DNA from: Shouchella patagoniensis
GTDB taxonomy: Bacteria; Bacillota; Bacilli; Bacillales; Bacillaceae_D
Assembly (NCBI RefSeq): GCF_002019705.1
Contig: NZ_KV917377.1
Location: forward strand, 3,098,565-3,162,564
Length of the DNA stretch: 64,000 nt
Reading direction: 5' to 3'
The notes beneath the pieces were generated by a model. It had not been told where the DNA came from and made no database searches. It saw nothing but the letters and a program-made list of their open reading frames with translations. The translations under genes were made by a program, and so were the position numbers. Shown one piece after another: positions 1 through 7,895 of this stretch (position 1 is its first letter; each line of letters starts with the position of its first letter).

Positions 1-489
1 GGCTCCATTATAAAGAATGGTAAGATTCACCGCGGTGCAAATGGGTACGGAGGAGAGTTTGGATACATGGTGATGAATAGAAAAGGCGAGACTTTTAGTG
101 GAACAACTTCTCCTGTTGAACTTGCCAAACGTGTATCGGCAGCCAGAGGGGAAGAAGTTGATGCTGTTCGTTCGTTTGAGCTAGCAAGAACTGGCGATCA
201 CTATGCAACTGCTGAAGTAGAGCGTCATTACTATTATTTGGGAGTAGGGCTTTATAATTTACAACTAACCTACGACCCAGAGGTGATTTTAATTGGTGGA
301 GCAATTAGTGTAAGACCTGATTATATACCAAGCATTTATAAGAAAATCAATCTATTGGTTGAGGCAAATCGAATGATTTCATTAAAACCTACATTGAAAA
401 GTTGTCAGTTTGGTAATGATGCAAATTTAATTGGCGCAGTAGCACATTTTAACCAGTCTTTCCAATCTAAATCAGAGATTGCAGGGTGA
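1..489 (+). CDS. ROK-family sugar kinase, C-terminal part
   Basis: The frame is open from base 1 with no start in the window, so only the last 162 residues are seen; the gene begins upstream. The visible piece has the ROK signature region HRGANGYGGEFGY followed by a helix-rich C-terminal half with the conserved VILIGGAIS strand. ROK proteins are ATP-dependent hexose kinases or, with an N-terminal HTH, repressors; the N-terminus needed to decide is missing. The CxCGxxGC zinc motif seen in many ROK kinases is not visible after the signature. It lies 22 bp before an ABC permease and in the same operon as a secreted mannanase, so a mannose or manno-oligosaccharide kinase (compare GmuE in the B. 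subtilis glucomannan operon) is a reasonable inference. Confidence 0.8.
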   Translation, partial: GSIIKNGKIHRGANGYGGEFGYMVMNRKGETFSGTTSPVELAKRVSAARGEEVDAVRSFELARTGDHYATAEVERHYYYLGVGLYNLQLTYDPEVILIGGAISVRPDYIPSIYKKINLLVEANRMISLKPTLKSCQFGNDANLIGAVAHFNQSFQSKSEIAG

Positions 490-511
490 TTAAAAGTTTG
501 AGAGGAGGAAA

Positions 512-1417
512 ATGATGAGTCTATCTCCAGTAACGAGACTTCGCAGAAGTAAGACGCTTGCATTTTATCTATTTATCTCTCCGTGGCTAATTGGTTTTAT
601 AGCACTTGCTGCTGGACCGATGATCTATTCGTTTTATATGTCATTCACGGAATGGCAGATTATGGGGGGGGCGGAATGGGTTGGACTTGAGAATTATGAA
701 CGGATGTTTTTTCATGATCCTCTGTTTTGGACAACGCTGTGGAATACGTTCTTCTATACGTTTTTTGGTGTACCCCTTGGCCTAGCATTTGGATATTTGC
801 TAGCTGTGTTATTAAATCAGAAAGTGAAGTTTATGGGCGTTTTTCGGACGATCTTTTATTTGCCATCTATTGTCCCAGCGGTTGCAAGCTCACTATTATG
901 GCTGTTAATTTTTCAACCAGAGTTTGGTCTTGCGAATGCGTTGCTTGATGGATTTGGTTTACCAACTTCACGATGGCTTTTAAGTGAGTCGATGGTTAAA
1001 CCCGCGTTAATTATTATGAGTTTATGGGGCGTCGGTGGAGGAATGATTATCTACTTGGCGGGCTTACAAGGAGTACCACCCAGTTTGTATGAAGCAGCTG
1101 AAATTGACGGAGCAGGAAAATGGAGTAAGTTTTGGCATATTACGATTCCCATGACTTCTCACGTGATTTTTTTCAACTTAATTATGGGTGTGATTGGCTC
1201 TTTCCAAGTATTTACGCAAGCTTATGTGATGAGCGGCGGTGGACCAAACTATGCATCGTTGTTTTATGTTCTTTATTTATATCAAAATGCATTTGAATTT
1301 TTTAATATGGGCTATGCTTCAGCACTTGCGTGGATCTTGTTTGTAATTATCTTAATCTTTACCTTGCTTCAATTTAAATTGTTTGGCAAAAAAGTTTATT
1401 ACGAATACGACGATTGA
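512..1417 (+). CDS. ABC sugar permease, MalF/UgpA type
   Basis: A 301-residue membrane protein of the binding-protein-dependent sugar permease family, with about six hydrophobic segments and the ATPase-docking EAA loop (EAAEIDGAGKWSKFWHITIP). It forms one half of the membrane channel; the partner is the next gene. The ATG at 512 follows a good AGAGGAGG site. It overlaps or abuts the downstream permease, which is typical of translational coupling. Placed between a ROK kinase and a receptor plus mannanase, it most likely imports mannan-derived oligosaccharides. No ATPase gene is in this operon, so an ATPase from elsewhere must power it. The sequence is close in layout to the permease at 61150, so the two systems are paralogous. 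Confidence 0.9.
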   Translation: MMSLSPVTRLRRSKTLAFYLFISPWLIGFIALAAGPMIYSFYMSFTEWQIMGGAEWVGLENYERMFFHDPLFWTTLWNTFFYTFFGVPLGLAFGYLLAVLLNQKVKFMGVFRTIFYLPSIVPAVASSLLWLLIFQPEFGLANALLDGFGLPTSRWLLSESMVKPALIIMSLWGVGGGMIIYLAGLQGVPPSLYEAAEIDGAGKWSKFWHITIPMTSHVIFFNLIMGVIGSFQVFTQAYVMSGGGPNYASLFYVLYLYQNAFEFFNMGYASALAWILFVIILIFTLLQFKLFGKKVYYEYDD

Positions 1418-1434
1418 GTGAGGAGGAATCCAAT

Positions 1435-2352
1435 TTGGAACAAGAGCGCAAAGCAAATGTCCCATTAGAACCGGTTGTACCAGGGAATACAGCAAAAAGC
1501 GCTGTACCAGACTATGGAAACTATAAAAGACAGAAGAAAATGGATCGCCTCATCATCTATTTGTTGTTGGTCTTGCTGTCCATCTTGTTTATTCTGCCAT
1601 TCTTGTGGATGATCGCTACGTCATTAAAAACGGAATCACAGGCTATTTCTTATCCACCAACTTTATTGCCGTCTCCCTTTGATTTTGTCAATTACCGTGA
1701 TGTGTTTGAGCTTGTACCGTTCATTCAGTTTTATTGGAACACAATTATCGTAACAGGGTTAACGGTTATTGGAACGGTTATCTCCAGTGCTCTAGTAGCA
1801 TATGCATTTGCACGAATTAAAGGAAGGGGCAGAAACTTTTGGTTCATCTTGCTACTCTGTACGATGATGCTACCACCACAAGTTACAATGATTCCTGTTT
1901 ATCTGATTTTTACAGAACTTGGCTGGGTGAATACATTTTTGCCTTTAGTTGTTCCCGCCTTTTTAGGAAACGCTTTCTTTATTTTTTTGCTGCGACAATT
2001 CTTTCGGGCGATTCCGAAAGAATTGGAGGAATCTGCAATTATTGATGGATGTAGTTTATTCGGGATATTCTGGAGAATTGTCGTTCCGTTATCGAAGCCT
2101 GCGCTTATCACAGTAGCTATTCTATCTTTTATGGGTAGCTGGAATGATTTCTTAACTCCATTAATTTATTTAAATGACATGAGTAAGTATACGTTGGCTT
2201 TGGGGTTACAGATCTTTAATGGGCAGCAAACCATGCAGTGGGGTCCAATGATGGCGGCGAGTACGATGGTTATTTTTCCATTAATCTTATTGTTCTTTTT
2301 TGCACAAAAACATTTTATACAAGGCATTGCATTGTCAGGTATTAAAGGATAA
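1435..2352 (+). CDS. ABC sugar permease, MalG/UgpE type
   Basis: About 305 residues, six predicted membrane spans and an EAA loop reading EESAIIDGCSLFGIFWRIVV, the usual second permease of a sugar ABC importer. I place the start at the TTG at 1435 because GAGGAGG at 1420-1426 sits 8 bp upstream; an in-frame TTG at 1414 overlapping the previous stop would put that Shine-Dalgarno inside the gene. The N-terminus carries an unusually long polar stretch of roughly 35 residues before the first span. Works with the product of 512 and the receptor at 2373; the substrate is inferred to be manno-oligosaccharides from the operon. Confidence 0.88.
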   Translation: MEQERKANVPLEPVVPGNTAKSAVPDYGNYKRQKKMDRLIIYLLLVLLSILFILPFLWMIATSLKTESQAISYPPTLLPSPFDFVNYRDVFELVPFIQFYWNTIIVTGLTVIGTVISSALVAYAFARIKGRGRNFWFILLLCTMMLPPQVTMIPVYLIFTELGWVNTFLPLVVPAFLGNAFFIFLLRQFFRAIPKELEESAIIDGCSLFGIFWRIVVPLSKPALITVAILSFMGSWNDFLTPLIYLNDMSKYTLALGLQIFNGQQTMQWGPMMAASTMVIFPLILLFFFAQKHFIQGIALSGIKG

Positions 2353-2372
2353 TAACAAACAAGGGAGATGGG

Positions 2373-3626
2373 ATGATGAACAAGAAAATTGTAGGCGTGG
2401 CCTTAATCGCTATGCTTTCCGCATGTAGTGGGGATGGAGCTTCAGGCGACGGGGATGTCACACTAAGAATGCTTGCTTGGGGCAATGGTCCAGCTGAATT
2501 GCAAGGGGAAAGGGAGATATTGGACGTTTTTGAAGAAGAAAACCCTGGTATTAAGGTAGAATTAAGTAATGTCCCGTGGGAAAACTACAATGAGCGTCTT
2601 ACAACAATGTCAGCTGGGCGAAATCAACCAGATGTTTTTTGGATGATAGATGCAGCAGCGATGACGAATTATGCAAACCAAGGTATGTTATTGGAACTTG
2701 ATGAAATGATTGAAGAAGCAGGCATAACCGAAGATGAATATTTACCAGGCGCTTGGGATATTGGTACATGGGATGGTGAGCAGTATGCACTTCCGCGTGA
2801 TTTGATTTCCCATCATATTGCATACAATAAAGATATGTTTGATGCAGCGGGGCATCCGTATCCAGAAAGTGACTGGACTTGGGATGATTTTTTAGAAGCG
2901 GCGCAAGCAACAACAATTGAAGAAAACGGACGAATTACTCAATTCGGGGTAGCTGGGATGATTTGGGAGGAGATGATTGTACAAAATGGCGGGGCTTCCT
3001 TTAGTGAAGATGGATCTACAGTTTTAATAGACAGTCCAGAGTCTGTTGAGGCGATTGAATTTATGCGTGATTTAATACATGAGTACCGTGTTGCTCCTCT
3101 TGCAACAGAAGCAGAAGGTTTAGGGAATATGTTCTTGGCAAATCGAGCGGCAATGTCTTATGGGGGACCGTGGCACTGGGTGCAATATGAGTCAGAAGGT
3201 GAGTTTGAGTGGGACATTGTTGAAGTTCCAGCAGGGAAAGCAGGGAATAAAGCACAGCTTCTAGGATTGCCAATAGGGATTGGATCGCAAACTGAGCACC
3301 CAGAGGAAGCGTGGAAGTTACTCGAATTTCTAACTTATGGAAAAGGACAGTCCATCCAGGCAGACATTGTAGGGGCCTATCCTGCTGTCTTGCGTGAAGC
3401 CGATACTTTTACACAAGGGCAGTATGTGCCAGATAATGTAGACGTTGTTCAAAAAACAATGGAAGAAAATACAGTCTTATTGAGCATGTTTCCTGATAAA
3501 CCAGCTGCGTCTTCGTTGATCCAGCCTGTTATTGATCAAATTATGGATGAAGAACGCCAATTGGATGCAAATGAAGGGTTGGCTGGCGTTGCGGATCGGA
3601 TTCGAGAAGAATTTGAGATGAAATAA
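2373..3626 (+). CDS. Sugar-binding lipoprotein of ABC importer
   Basis: A 417-residue extracellular solute-binding protein (family 1). The N-terminus is a short lipoprotein signal peptide ending in the lipobox LSAC, so the mature protein is anchored to the outer face of the membrane through Cys at about residue 18. The body has the family features (LAWGNGPAELQ, VFEEENPGIKVELSNVPW, YNKDMFDAAGHPYPE). AAGGGAG lies at 2361-2367; two ATG codons in a row (2373 and 2376) are possible starts. It is strongly acidic, as expected for an alkaliphile. Partner of the permeases at 512 and 1435; mannan oligosaccharide ligand is inferred from the adjacent mannanase. Confidence 0.9.
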   Translation: MMNKKIVGVALIAMLSACSGDGASGDGDVTLRMLAWGNGPAELQGEREILDVFEEENPGIKVELSNVPWENYNERLTTMSAGRNQPDVFWMIDAAAMTNYANQGMLLELDEMIEEAGITEDEYLPGAWDIGTWDGEQYALPRDLISHHIAYNKDMFDAAGHPYPESDWTWDDFLEAAQATTIEENGRITQFGVAGMIWEEMIVQNGGASFSEDGSTVLIDSPESVEAIEFMRDLIHEYRVAPLATEAEGLGNMFLANRAAMSYGGPWHWVQYESEGEFEWDIVEVPAGKAGNKAQLLGLPIGIGSQTEHPEEAWKLLEFLTYGKGQSIQADIVGAYPAVLREADTFTQGQYVPDNVDVVQKTMEENTVLLSMFPDKPAASSLIQPVIDQIMDEERQLDANEGLAGVADRIREEFEMK

Positions 3627-3641
3627 AGGAGGGAATCTATA

Positions 3642-4604
3642 ATGAAGAATAAGTTCTTAAAAAGGGTAGGCATGGCAGGAGTGATTATTCTCTTATACAT
3701 GGCATTTGGTGAAGAGAGAGGATTGGCGCAAACTGGATTTCAAGTGACTGGGACACAGTTGTTTGATGGAGAGGGCAATCCGTATGTGATGCGTGGAGTC
3801 AATCACGGACATTCATGGTTCAAACAAGACCTTGATACAGCAATACCAGCTATTGCAGAGACTGGCGCTAATACGGTGAGAATCGTTTTATCGAATGGCC
3901 AACAATGGGAGCGAGATTCCGCAGCGGAAGTTGAGAGAGTGCTTGCAGCTACAGAAGAGGAAGGCTTAACGGCTGTACTTGAAGTTCACGATGCGACGGG
4001 AAGTGATGACCCCAACGATTTGTTTACTGCGGTCGAGTATTGGAAACAGTTAGCGGCTGTTTTAAAAGGAATAGAAGATCGTGTTATTATTAATATTGCG
4101 AATGAATGGTATGGATCATGGGCAAGTGAAGTATGGGCAAATGCGTATCGGCAAGCAATTCCGGATTTAAGAGATGCGGGGATTACACATACATTGATGG
4201 TGGATGCCGCGGGTTGGGGACAATACCCTGCCTCCATTCATCAGCGTGGTGCAGATGTACTAGCATCAGATCCACTTAAGAATACGATGTTTTCCATTCA
4301 CATGTATGAATATGCTGGCTCAGATCAAACAACTGTTGAGCGTAATATAAATGGTGTTTTGGAACAAAATCTAGCTGTTGTTATCGGAGAATTCGGTCAT
4401 CTTCATCATGATGGTGATGTTGATGAGGATGCAATCCTCTCTTATACGGCTGAACGCCAAGTTGGTTGGCTGGCCTGGTCGTGGTATGGCAACGGAGGTG
4501 GAGTCGAATACCTTGATCTAGCAAATGGACCAGGAGGAGCGCTGACTAGTTGGGGAGAACGAATTGTAAATGGGCCGAATGGACTTAGAGATAGGATGTA
4601 TTAA
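3642..4604 (+). CDS. Secreted beta-1,4-mannanase, GH5 (subfamily 8-like)
   Basis: A 320-residue secreted glycoside hydrolase with an N-terminal signal peptide of about 30 residues (ends GLAQ) and a single TIM-barrel catalytic domain; no carbohydrate-binding module. The GH5 acid/base is Glu155 in NIANEWYG and the nucleophile is Glu250 in VIGEFGHL. The N-terminal GVNHGHSWF and the C-terminal WLAWSWYGNGGG segments are typical of the alkaline Bacillus mannanases. It would cut mannan or glucomannan outside the cell, feeding the importer encoded just upstream. AAAGGAGGG at 3627-3635 precedes the ATG. It is the last gene of the operon, followed at once by a terminator. Confidence 0.93.
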   Translation: MKNKFLKRVGMAGVIILLYMAFGEERGLAQTGFQVTGTQLFDGEGNPYVMRGVNHGHSWFKQDLDTAIPAIAETGANTVRIVLSNGQQWERDSAAEVERVLAATEEEGLTAVLEVHDATGSDDPNDLFTAVEYWKQLAAVLKGIEDRVIINIANEWYGSWASEVWANAYRQAIPDLRDAGITHTLMVDAAGWGQYPASIHQRGADVLASDPLKNTMFSIHMYEYAGSDQTTVERNINGVLEQNLAVVIGEFGHLHHDGDVDEDAILSYTAERQVGWLAWSWYGNGGGVEYLDLANGPGGALTSWGERIVNGPNGLRDRMY

Positions 4605-4607
4605 GTG

Positions 4608-4640
4608 AAAACGAATCTGCTCATGGGCAGATTCGTTTTT
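4608..4640 (+). terminator. Rho-independent terminator of the mannan operon
   Basis: Arms 4608-4620 (core ACGAATCTGC) and 4627-4639 (core GCAGATTCGT) form a perfect stem with a 6-nt loop followed by a T-run. It starts 3 bp after the mannanase stop. Confidence 0.9.
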
Positions 4641-5013
4641 CTGTTTGATAATTATTGTTATAAATTGTTAGAAACAACAGTTTCAAAAAACAGTAAACAC
4701 CCTAATTCATATTTGGATTAGGACTGTTCTATGTGATTTTAAATTAACCGCTCTCATTCACGCTACCTTTAAGCAATAATAGACCTCATTCATAGAATAG
4801 CTTACCTTTTTTTAGTAGTTAGTTATGGAATTACGGTAAAAAAAGTAAAACTTAGAAATGAAGCAGACGGTAAGACTATGTAATCATCAAATTGAAAGCG
4901 AAACCGTTTTAGTTAATTGTTTTTAAGAAGATGTGATGATTGTGTAAATGAAGCCAATCTTTGTTCAATCCGTGTTTAAATGAACGTACATTCTAAGGAG
5001 GAGGCAATTCAGC
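4641..5013. other. Non-coding gap before the ugp-like operon
   Basis: AT-rich region without a credible gene. It holds a bipartite inverted repeat (AACAGT 4689-4694 / ACTGTT 4723-4728 around CCTAAT 4701-4706 / ATTAGG 4717-4722) and a weak cre-like half (TGAAAGCG at 4893-4900, three mismatches to the consensus overall). The promoter of the downstream operon must lie here but I cannot assign -35 and -10 boxes with confidence. Confidence 0.4.
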
Positions 5014-6117
5014 ATGAAGCAAGTTGAGTTGGTAGGAATATCGAAATCCTATGATAAACAAAAGAATGTTCTTAATGAAATCAACGTATCGATTAAAAAA
5101 GGAGAGTTCTTTGTATTAGTGGGACCATCGGGTTGCGGCAAAAGCACATTACTTCGTATGGTCGCTGGACTTGAAGAAATTACTGGTGGGACATTGCTAC
5201 TAAACGGACAAGAAGCAAATATGTTGGTACCAAAAGATCGAAATCTATCGATGGTTTTTCAGAATTATGCGCTGTACCCTCATCTCACGGTAGAACAGAA
5301 TATTTTATTTGGTCTTCATGCCAAAAAGGTGAACAAAATGGAACAACAAAGACGGATAGAAGAGGCAGCAAAGATGATGGGTCTAGAGGATCTATTAACA
5401 CGAAAGCCAAAAGAACTGTCAGGAGGTCAGAGGCAACGAGTCGCATTAGCACGCGCGGTTGTTAGTGAAGCACCCCTTTGCTTGATGGATGAACCATTAT
5501 CAAATTTGGATGCTAAACTACGTGCTCATATGAGAATTGAAATTCGAAGGTTGCAACGTAAGCTTGGATTAACAATGATTTATGTGACACATGACCAAGT
5601 AGAAGCGATGACGATGGGTGACCGAATTATGGTATTAAATGACGGTGTCATTCAGCAAATAGGAAGTCCGATTGACTTATACAATAAGCCAGAAAATCAG
5701 TTTGTAGCGACTTTTATCGGTTCACCAAAGATGAATACGGCAGAAGTTTTTATTAATCACAATAAGAAAGAATTAGAAATTAAAGATTCGCTCGTTTTAC
5801 CATTGCCAGAAAATTGGACAGAATTAGTCGATCAAGCAGTAATCGGCATTCGGTCTGAACATATTCAATATGAACAGGGTAAGGTTAGCCATTATTTAGA
5901 GGTCGCAAGTGTGGAACAACTTGGCAATGAGACGTTGATTGCTTTTATTGTTGGTAATGAGTTTTGGACAGCTAAATGGCCGGGACAGTGGTCAATTAAA
6001 ACAGGAGACCAGGTTCCAGTTAGATTAGATTTTAATCATTTCCATTTTTTTGATTCCAAGAGCGGAGGATTGCTTCAGTCGGCAAGAGCACAATCGATGC
6101 AAGAGGTTGTTTTATGA
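5014..6117 (+). CDS. ugpC: Sugar/glycerol-phosphate ABC importer ATPase, UgpC/MsmX type
   Basis: A 367-residue cytoplasmic ATPase. Visible motifs are Walker A GPSGCGKST, the Q-loop (VFQNYALYPH), signature LSGGQRQR, Walker B LMDEPLSNLDAKLR and the switch His in VTHDQ, followed by a C-terminal TOBE/regulatory domain from about residue 240. It has the length and layout of UgpC, MalK and MsmX. It opens an operon with two permeases and a UgpB-like receptor, with a 4-bp ATGA overlap to the next gene. It is the only sugar-importer ATPase in the window, although four permease pairs are encoded, so it may energise several of them. AAGGAGGAGG precedes the ATG. Confidence 0.9.
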   Translation: MKQVELVGISKSYDKQKNVLNEINVSIKKGEFFVLVGPSGCGKSTLLRMVAGLEEITGGTLLLNGQEANMLVPKDRNLSMVFQNYALYPHLTVEQNILFGLHAKKVNKMEQQRRIEEAAKMMGLEDLLTRKPKELSGGQRQRVALARAVVSEAPLCLMDEPLSNLDAKLRAHMRIEIRRLQRKLGLTMIYVTHDQVEAMTMGDRIMVLNDGVIQQIGSPIDLYNKPENQFVATFIGSPKMNTAEVFINHNKKELEIKDSLVLPLPENWTELVDQAVIGIRSEHIQYEQGKVSHYLEVASVEQLGNETLIAFIVGNEFWTAKWPGQWSIKTGDQVPVRLDFNHFHFFDSKSGGLLQSARAQSMQEVVL

Positions 6118-7049
6118 GTCAGTTAGAAAAGAGAGTCACCTCTTCAGATCGATTGTTTCAGAGACAAAAGCAAAAACAAGGACGCTTGAACTTTGGAAAA
6201 GGAATGCTTTTTTTGCTGCCATCGTTATTTCTGTTTAGTGTTTTCTTGTTTTATCCAATGGCTAGAACACTCTACCTAAGCTTCTTTTTAACGGATAATC
6301 GTGGTATGGCGACTGTTTTTGTTGGTTTTGATAACTTTTCTCGCATTTTTTCTTCTGACATCTTTGTTAAATCACTTACGTCGACATTCTTATTTGTTCT
6401 TTATACCGTACCAGGCACCATTATTATTGCGTTATTTCTAGCGATTCTAGCAAATGAGAAGCTTAAGGGTGTTGGCGTTTTTAGAATGATTTTTTCTTCA
6501 ACAATGGGTATCTCAGTTGCTGCGGCATCCGTTTTTTGGTTGTTTTTATTCCATCCAAGTTTAGGGTTTTTAAATCAAATACTTCGTTGGCTTGGTGTCG
6601 ATGCAATTGGGTGGTTGACTGACCCTAATTGGGCACTATTTTCAGTCTCGATATCAACGATATGGATGAATATTGGCTTTACGTTTCTAATAATGCTCGG
6701 TGGCCTTCAGTCGATTGACCGTTATTTGTACGAATCGGCCGATATTGACGGAGCTGGTTATTTTTATAAATTGCGTAGAATTACGATTCCGATGCTGTCT
6801 CCAACCTTATTTTTTGTAGTGACTGTTACAATGATTAATGCGTTTCAAACATTTGGGCAAATTGATATGTTAACAAGAGGCGGGCCACAAAATGAGACCA
6901 ACTTACTCGTTTATTCTATTTACCGGGAAGCCTTTGTTAATTATCAATACGGAACGGCTAGTGCACAGGCAGTGATCTTATTTGCGATTATTTTAATTAT
7001 GACACTCATTCAATTTAAGCTTGGTGAAAAGAAGGTGCATTACCAATGA
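6114..7049 (+). CDS. ugpA: Glycerol-3-phosphate-type ABC permease, UgpA-like
   Basis: A 311-residue inner-membrane permease with about six hydrophobic spans after a basic, polar N-terminus of 30 residues, and the EAA loop ESADIDGAGYFYKLRRITIP. It overlaps its neighbours by 4 bp at both ends (ATGA), so the genes are translationally coupled. The assignment to glycerol-3-phosphate or glycerophosphodiester transport rests on gene order with UgpC, UgpE and UgpB homologues and on two glycerophosphodiester phosphodiesterases at the end of the operon; the permease itself would not distinguish this from another sugar. Confidence 0.82.
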   Translation: MSQLEKRVTSSDRLFQRQKQKQGRLNFGKGMLFLLPSLFLFSVFLFYPMARTLYLSFFLTDNRGMATVFVGFDNFSRIFSSDIFVKSLTSTFLFVLYTVPGTIIIALFLAILANEKLKGVGVFRMIFSSTMGISVAAASVFWLFLFHPSLGFLNQILRWLGVDAIGWLTDPNWALFSVSISTIWMNIGFTFLIMLGGLQSIDRYLYESADIDGAGYFYKLRRITIPMLSPTLFFVVTVTMINAFQTFGQIDMLTRGGPQNETNLLVYSIYREAFVNYQYGTASAQAVILFAIILIMTLIQFKLGEKKVHYQ

Positions 7050-7864
7050 TGATGACATGGAAACGAAAACTGCTTTTTTACTTACTTCTTACTGTGTCTG
7101 CAGTTGTTTTGTTTGCACCGGCCATTTTAGCTTTTTTAATGAGCTTTATGACAAGTCAAGACACCCTTACAGGGCAAATAATTCCAACAGTTTGGACGTT
7201 GGAAAACTACATTCAAGCTTTCCAACGTTTTCCACTTTTAAACTATTTGCTTAATAGTTTAATCGTTTCTCTTGTCATAATGCTGGGACAGTTAATTCTG
7301 TGTAGTCTTGCTGCGTATGCTTTTGTGTTTTTAAAGTTCAAAGGACGTGACACTTTGTTTTTTGTCTTTATTGCAACGATGATGATTCCGTTTGAAGCCT
7401 CTATTATCCCTAATTTTCAAACGATACGTGAACTAGGATTATTAAATACATATCCAGGTCTAACATTGCCGTTTTTTGCAATAGCGTTTGGTACTTTTTT
7501 ATTGCGACAGACGTTTAAACAAATTCCGATTGAATTAAAAGAAGCGAGTCAAATTGCTGGAATTGGTGATTTCAAATTTTATTTAACGGTTGTACTTCCA
7601 GTGGCGCGGACAAGCCTTGTAACACTTGGTATATATGGTTTTCTTACTTCGTGGAACATGTATTTATGGCCTTTGCTCGCTACAACAAATGATTCAGTGC
7701 GGACGGTTCAAATTGGCTTAAAACAGTTGCAGTCGCAAGAAACATTAAATCAATGGGGGGTTGTTATGGCAGGTGCAGTTATTGTTATTCTGCCAACATT
7801 AATTCTACTATTTTTAGGTCAGAAAAAACTTCAGCGAGGTCTTGCTGAAGGAGCAATTAAATAA
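7046..7864 (+). CDS. ugpE: Glycerol-3-phosphate-type ABC permease, UgpE-like
   Basis: A 272-residue permease with six hydrophobic spans. Its EAA loop reads EASQIAGIGDFKFYLTVVLP, in which the usually conserved Asp of the EAAxxDG core is replaced by Ala; the fold is otherwise standard. Three consecutive ATG codons are available at 7046, 7049 and 7052; the first overlaps the stop of ugpA. It pairs with the UgpA-like protein to form the channel. The receptor gene starts 31 bp downstream. Confidence 0.82.
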   Translation: MMMTWKRKLLFYLLLTVSAVVLFAPAILAFLMSFMTSQDTLTGQIIPTVWTLENYIQAFQRFPLLNYLLNSLIVSLVIMLGQLILCSLAAYAFVFLKFKGRDTLFFVFIATMMIPFEASIIPNFQTIRELGLLNTYPGLTLPFFAIAFGTFLLRQTFKQIPIELKEASQIAGIGDFKFYLTVVLPVARTSLVTLGIYGFLTSWNMYLWPLLATTNDSVRTVQIGLKQLQSQETLNQWGVVMAGAVIVILPTLILLFLGQKKLQRGLAEGAIK

Positions 7865-7895
7865 AAAACAATGTGTTGTGAGGAGAGATGGGACA

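Noticed and set aside
4689-4728. Hairpin with CCTAAT/ATTAGG resembling the GlpP-type terminators
   Set aside because: It lacks the GGGTGGAGTC and GAGAAAAC blocks and the T-run that both leader elements share, so I do not count it as a third copy.
4893-4906. cre site before the ugp-like operon
   Set aside because: Three mismatches to the CcpA consensus in an AT-rich region; too weak to list as a site.
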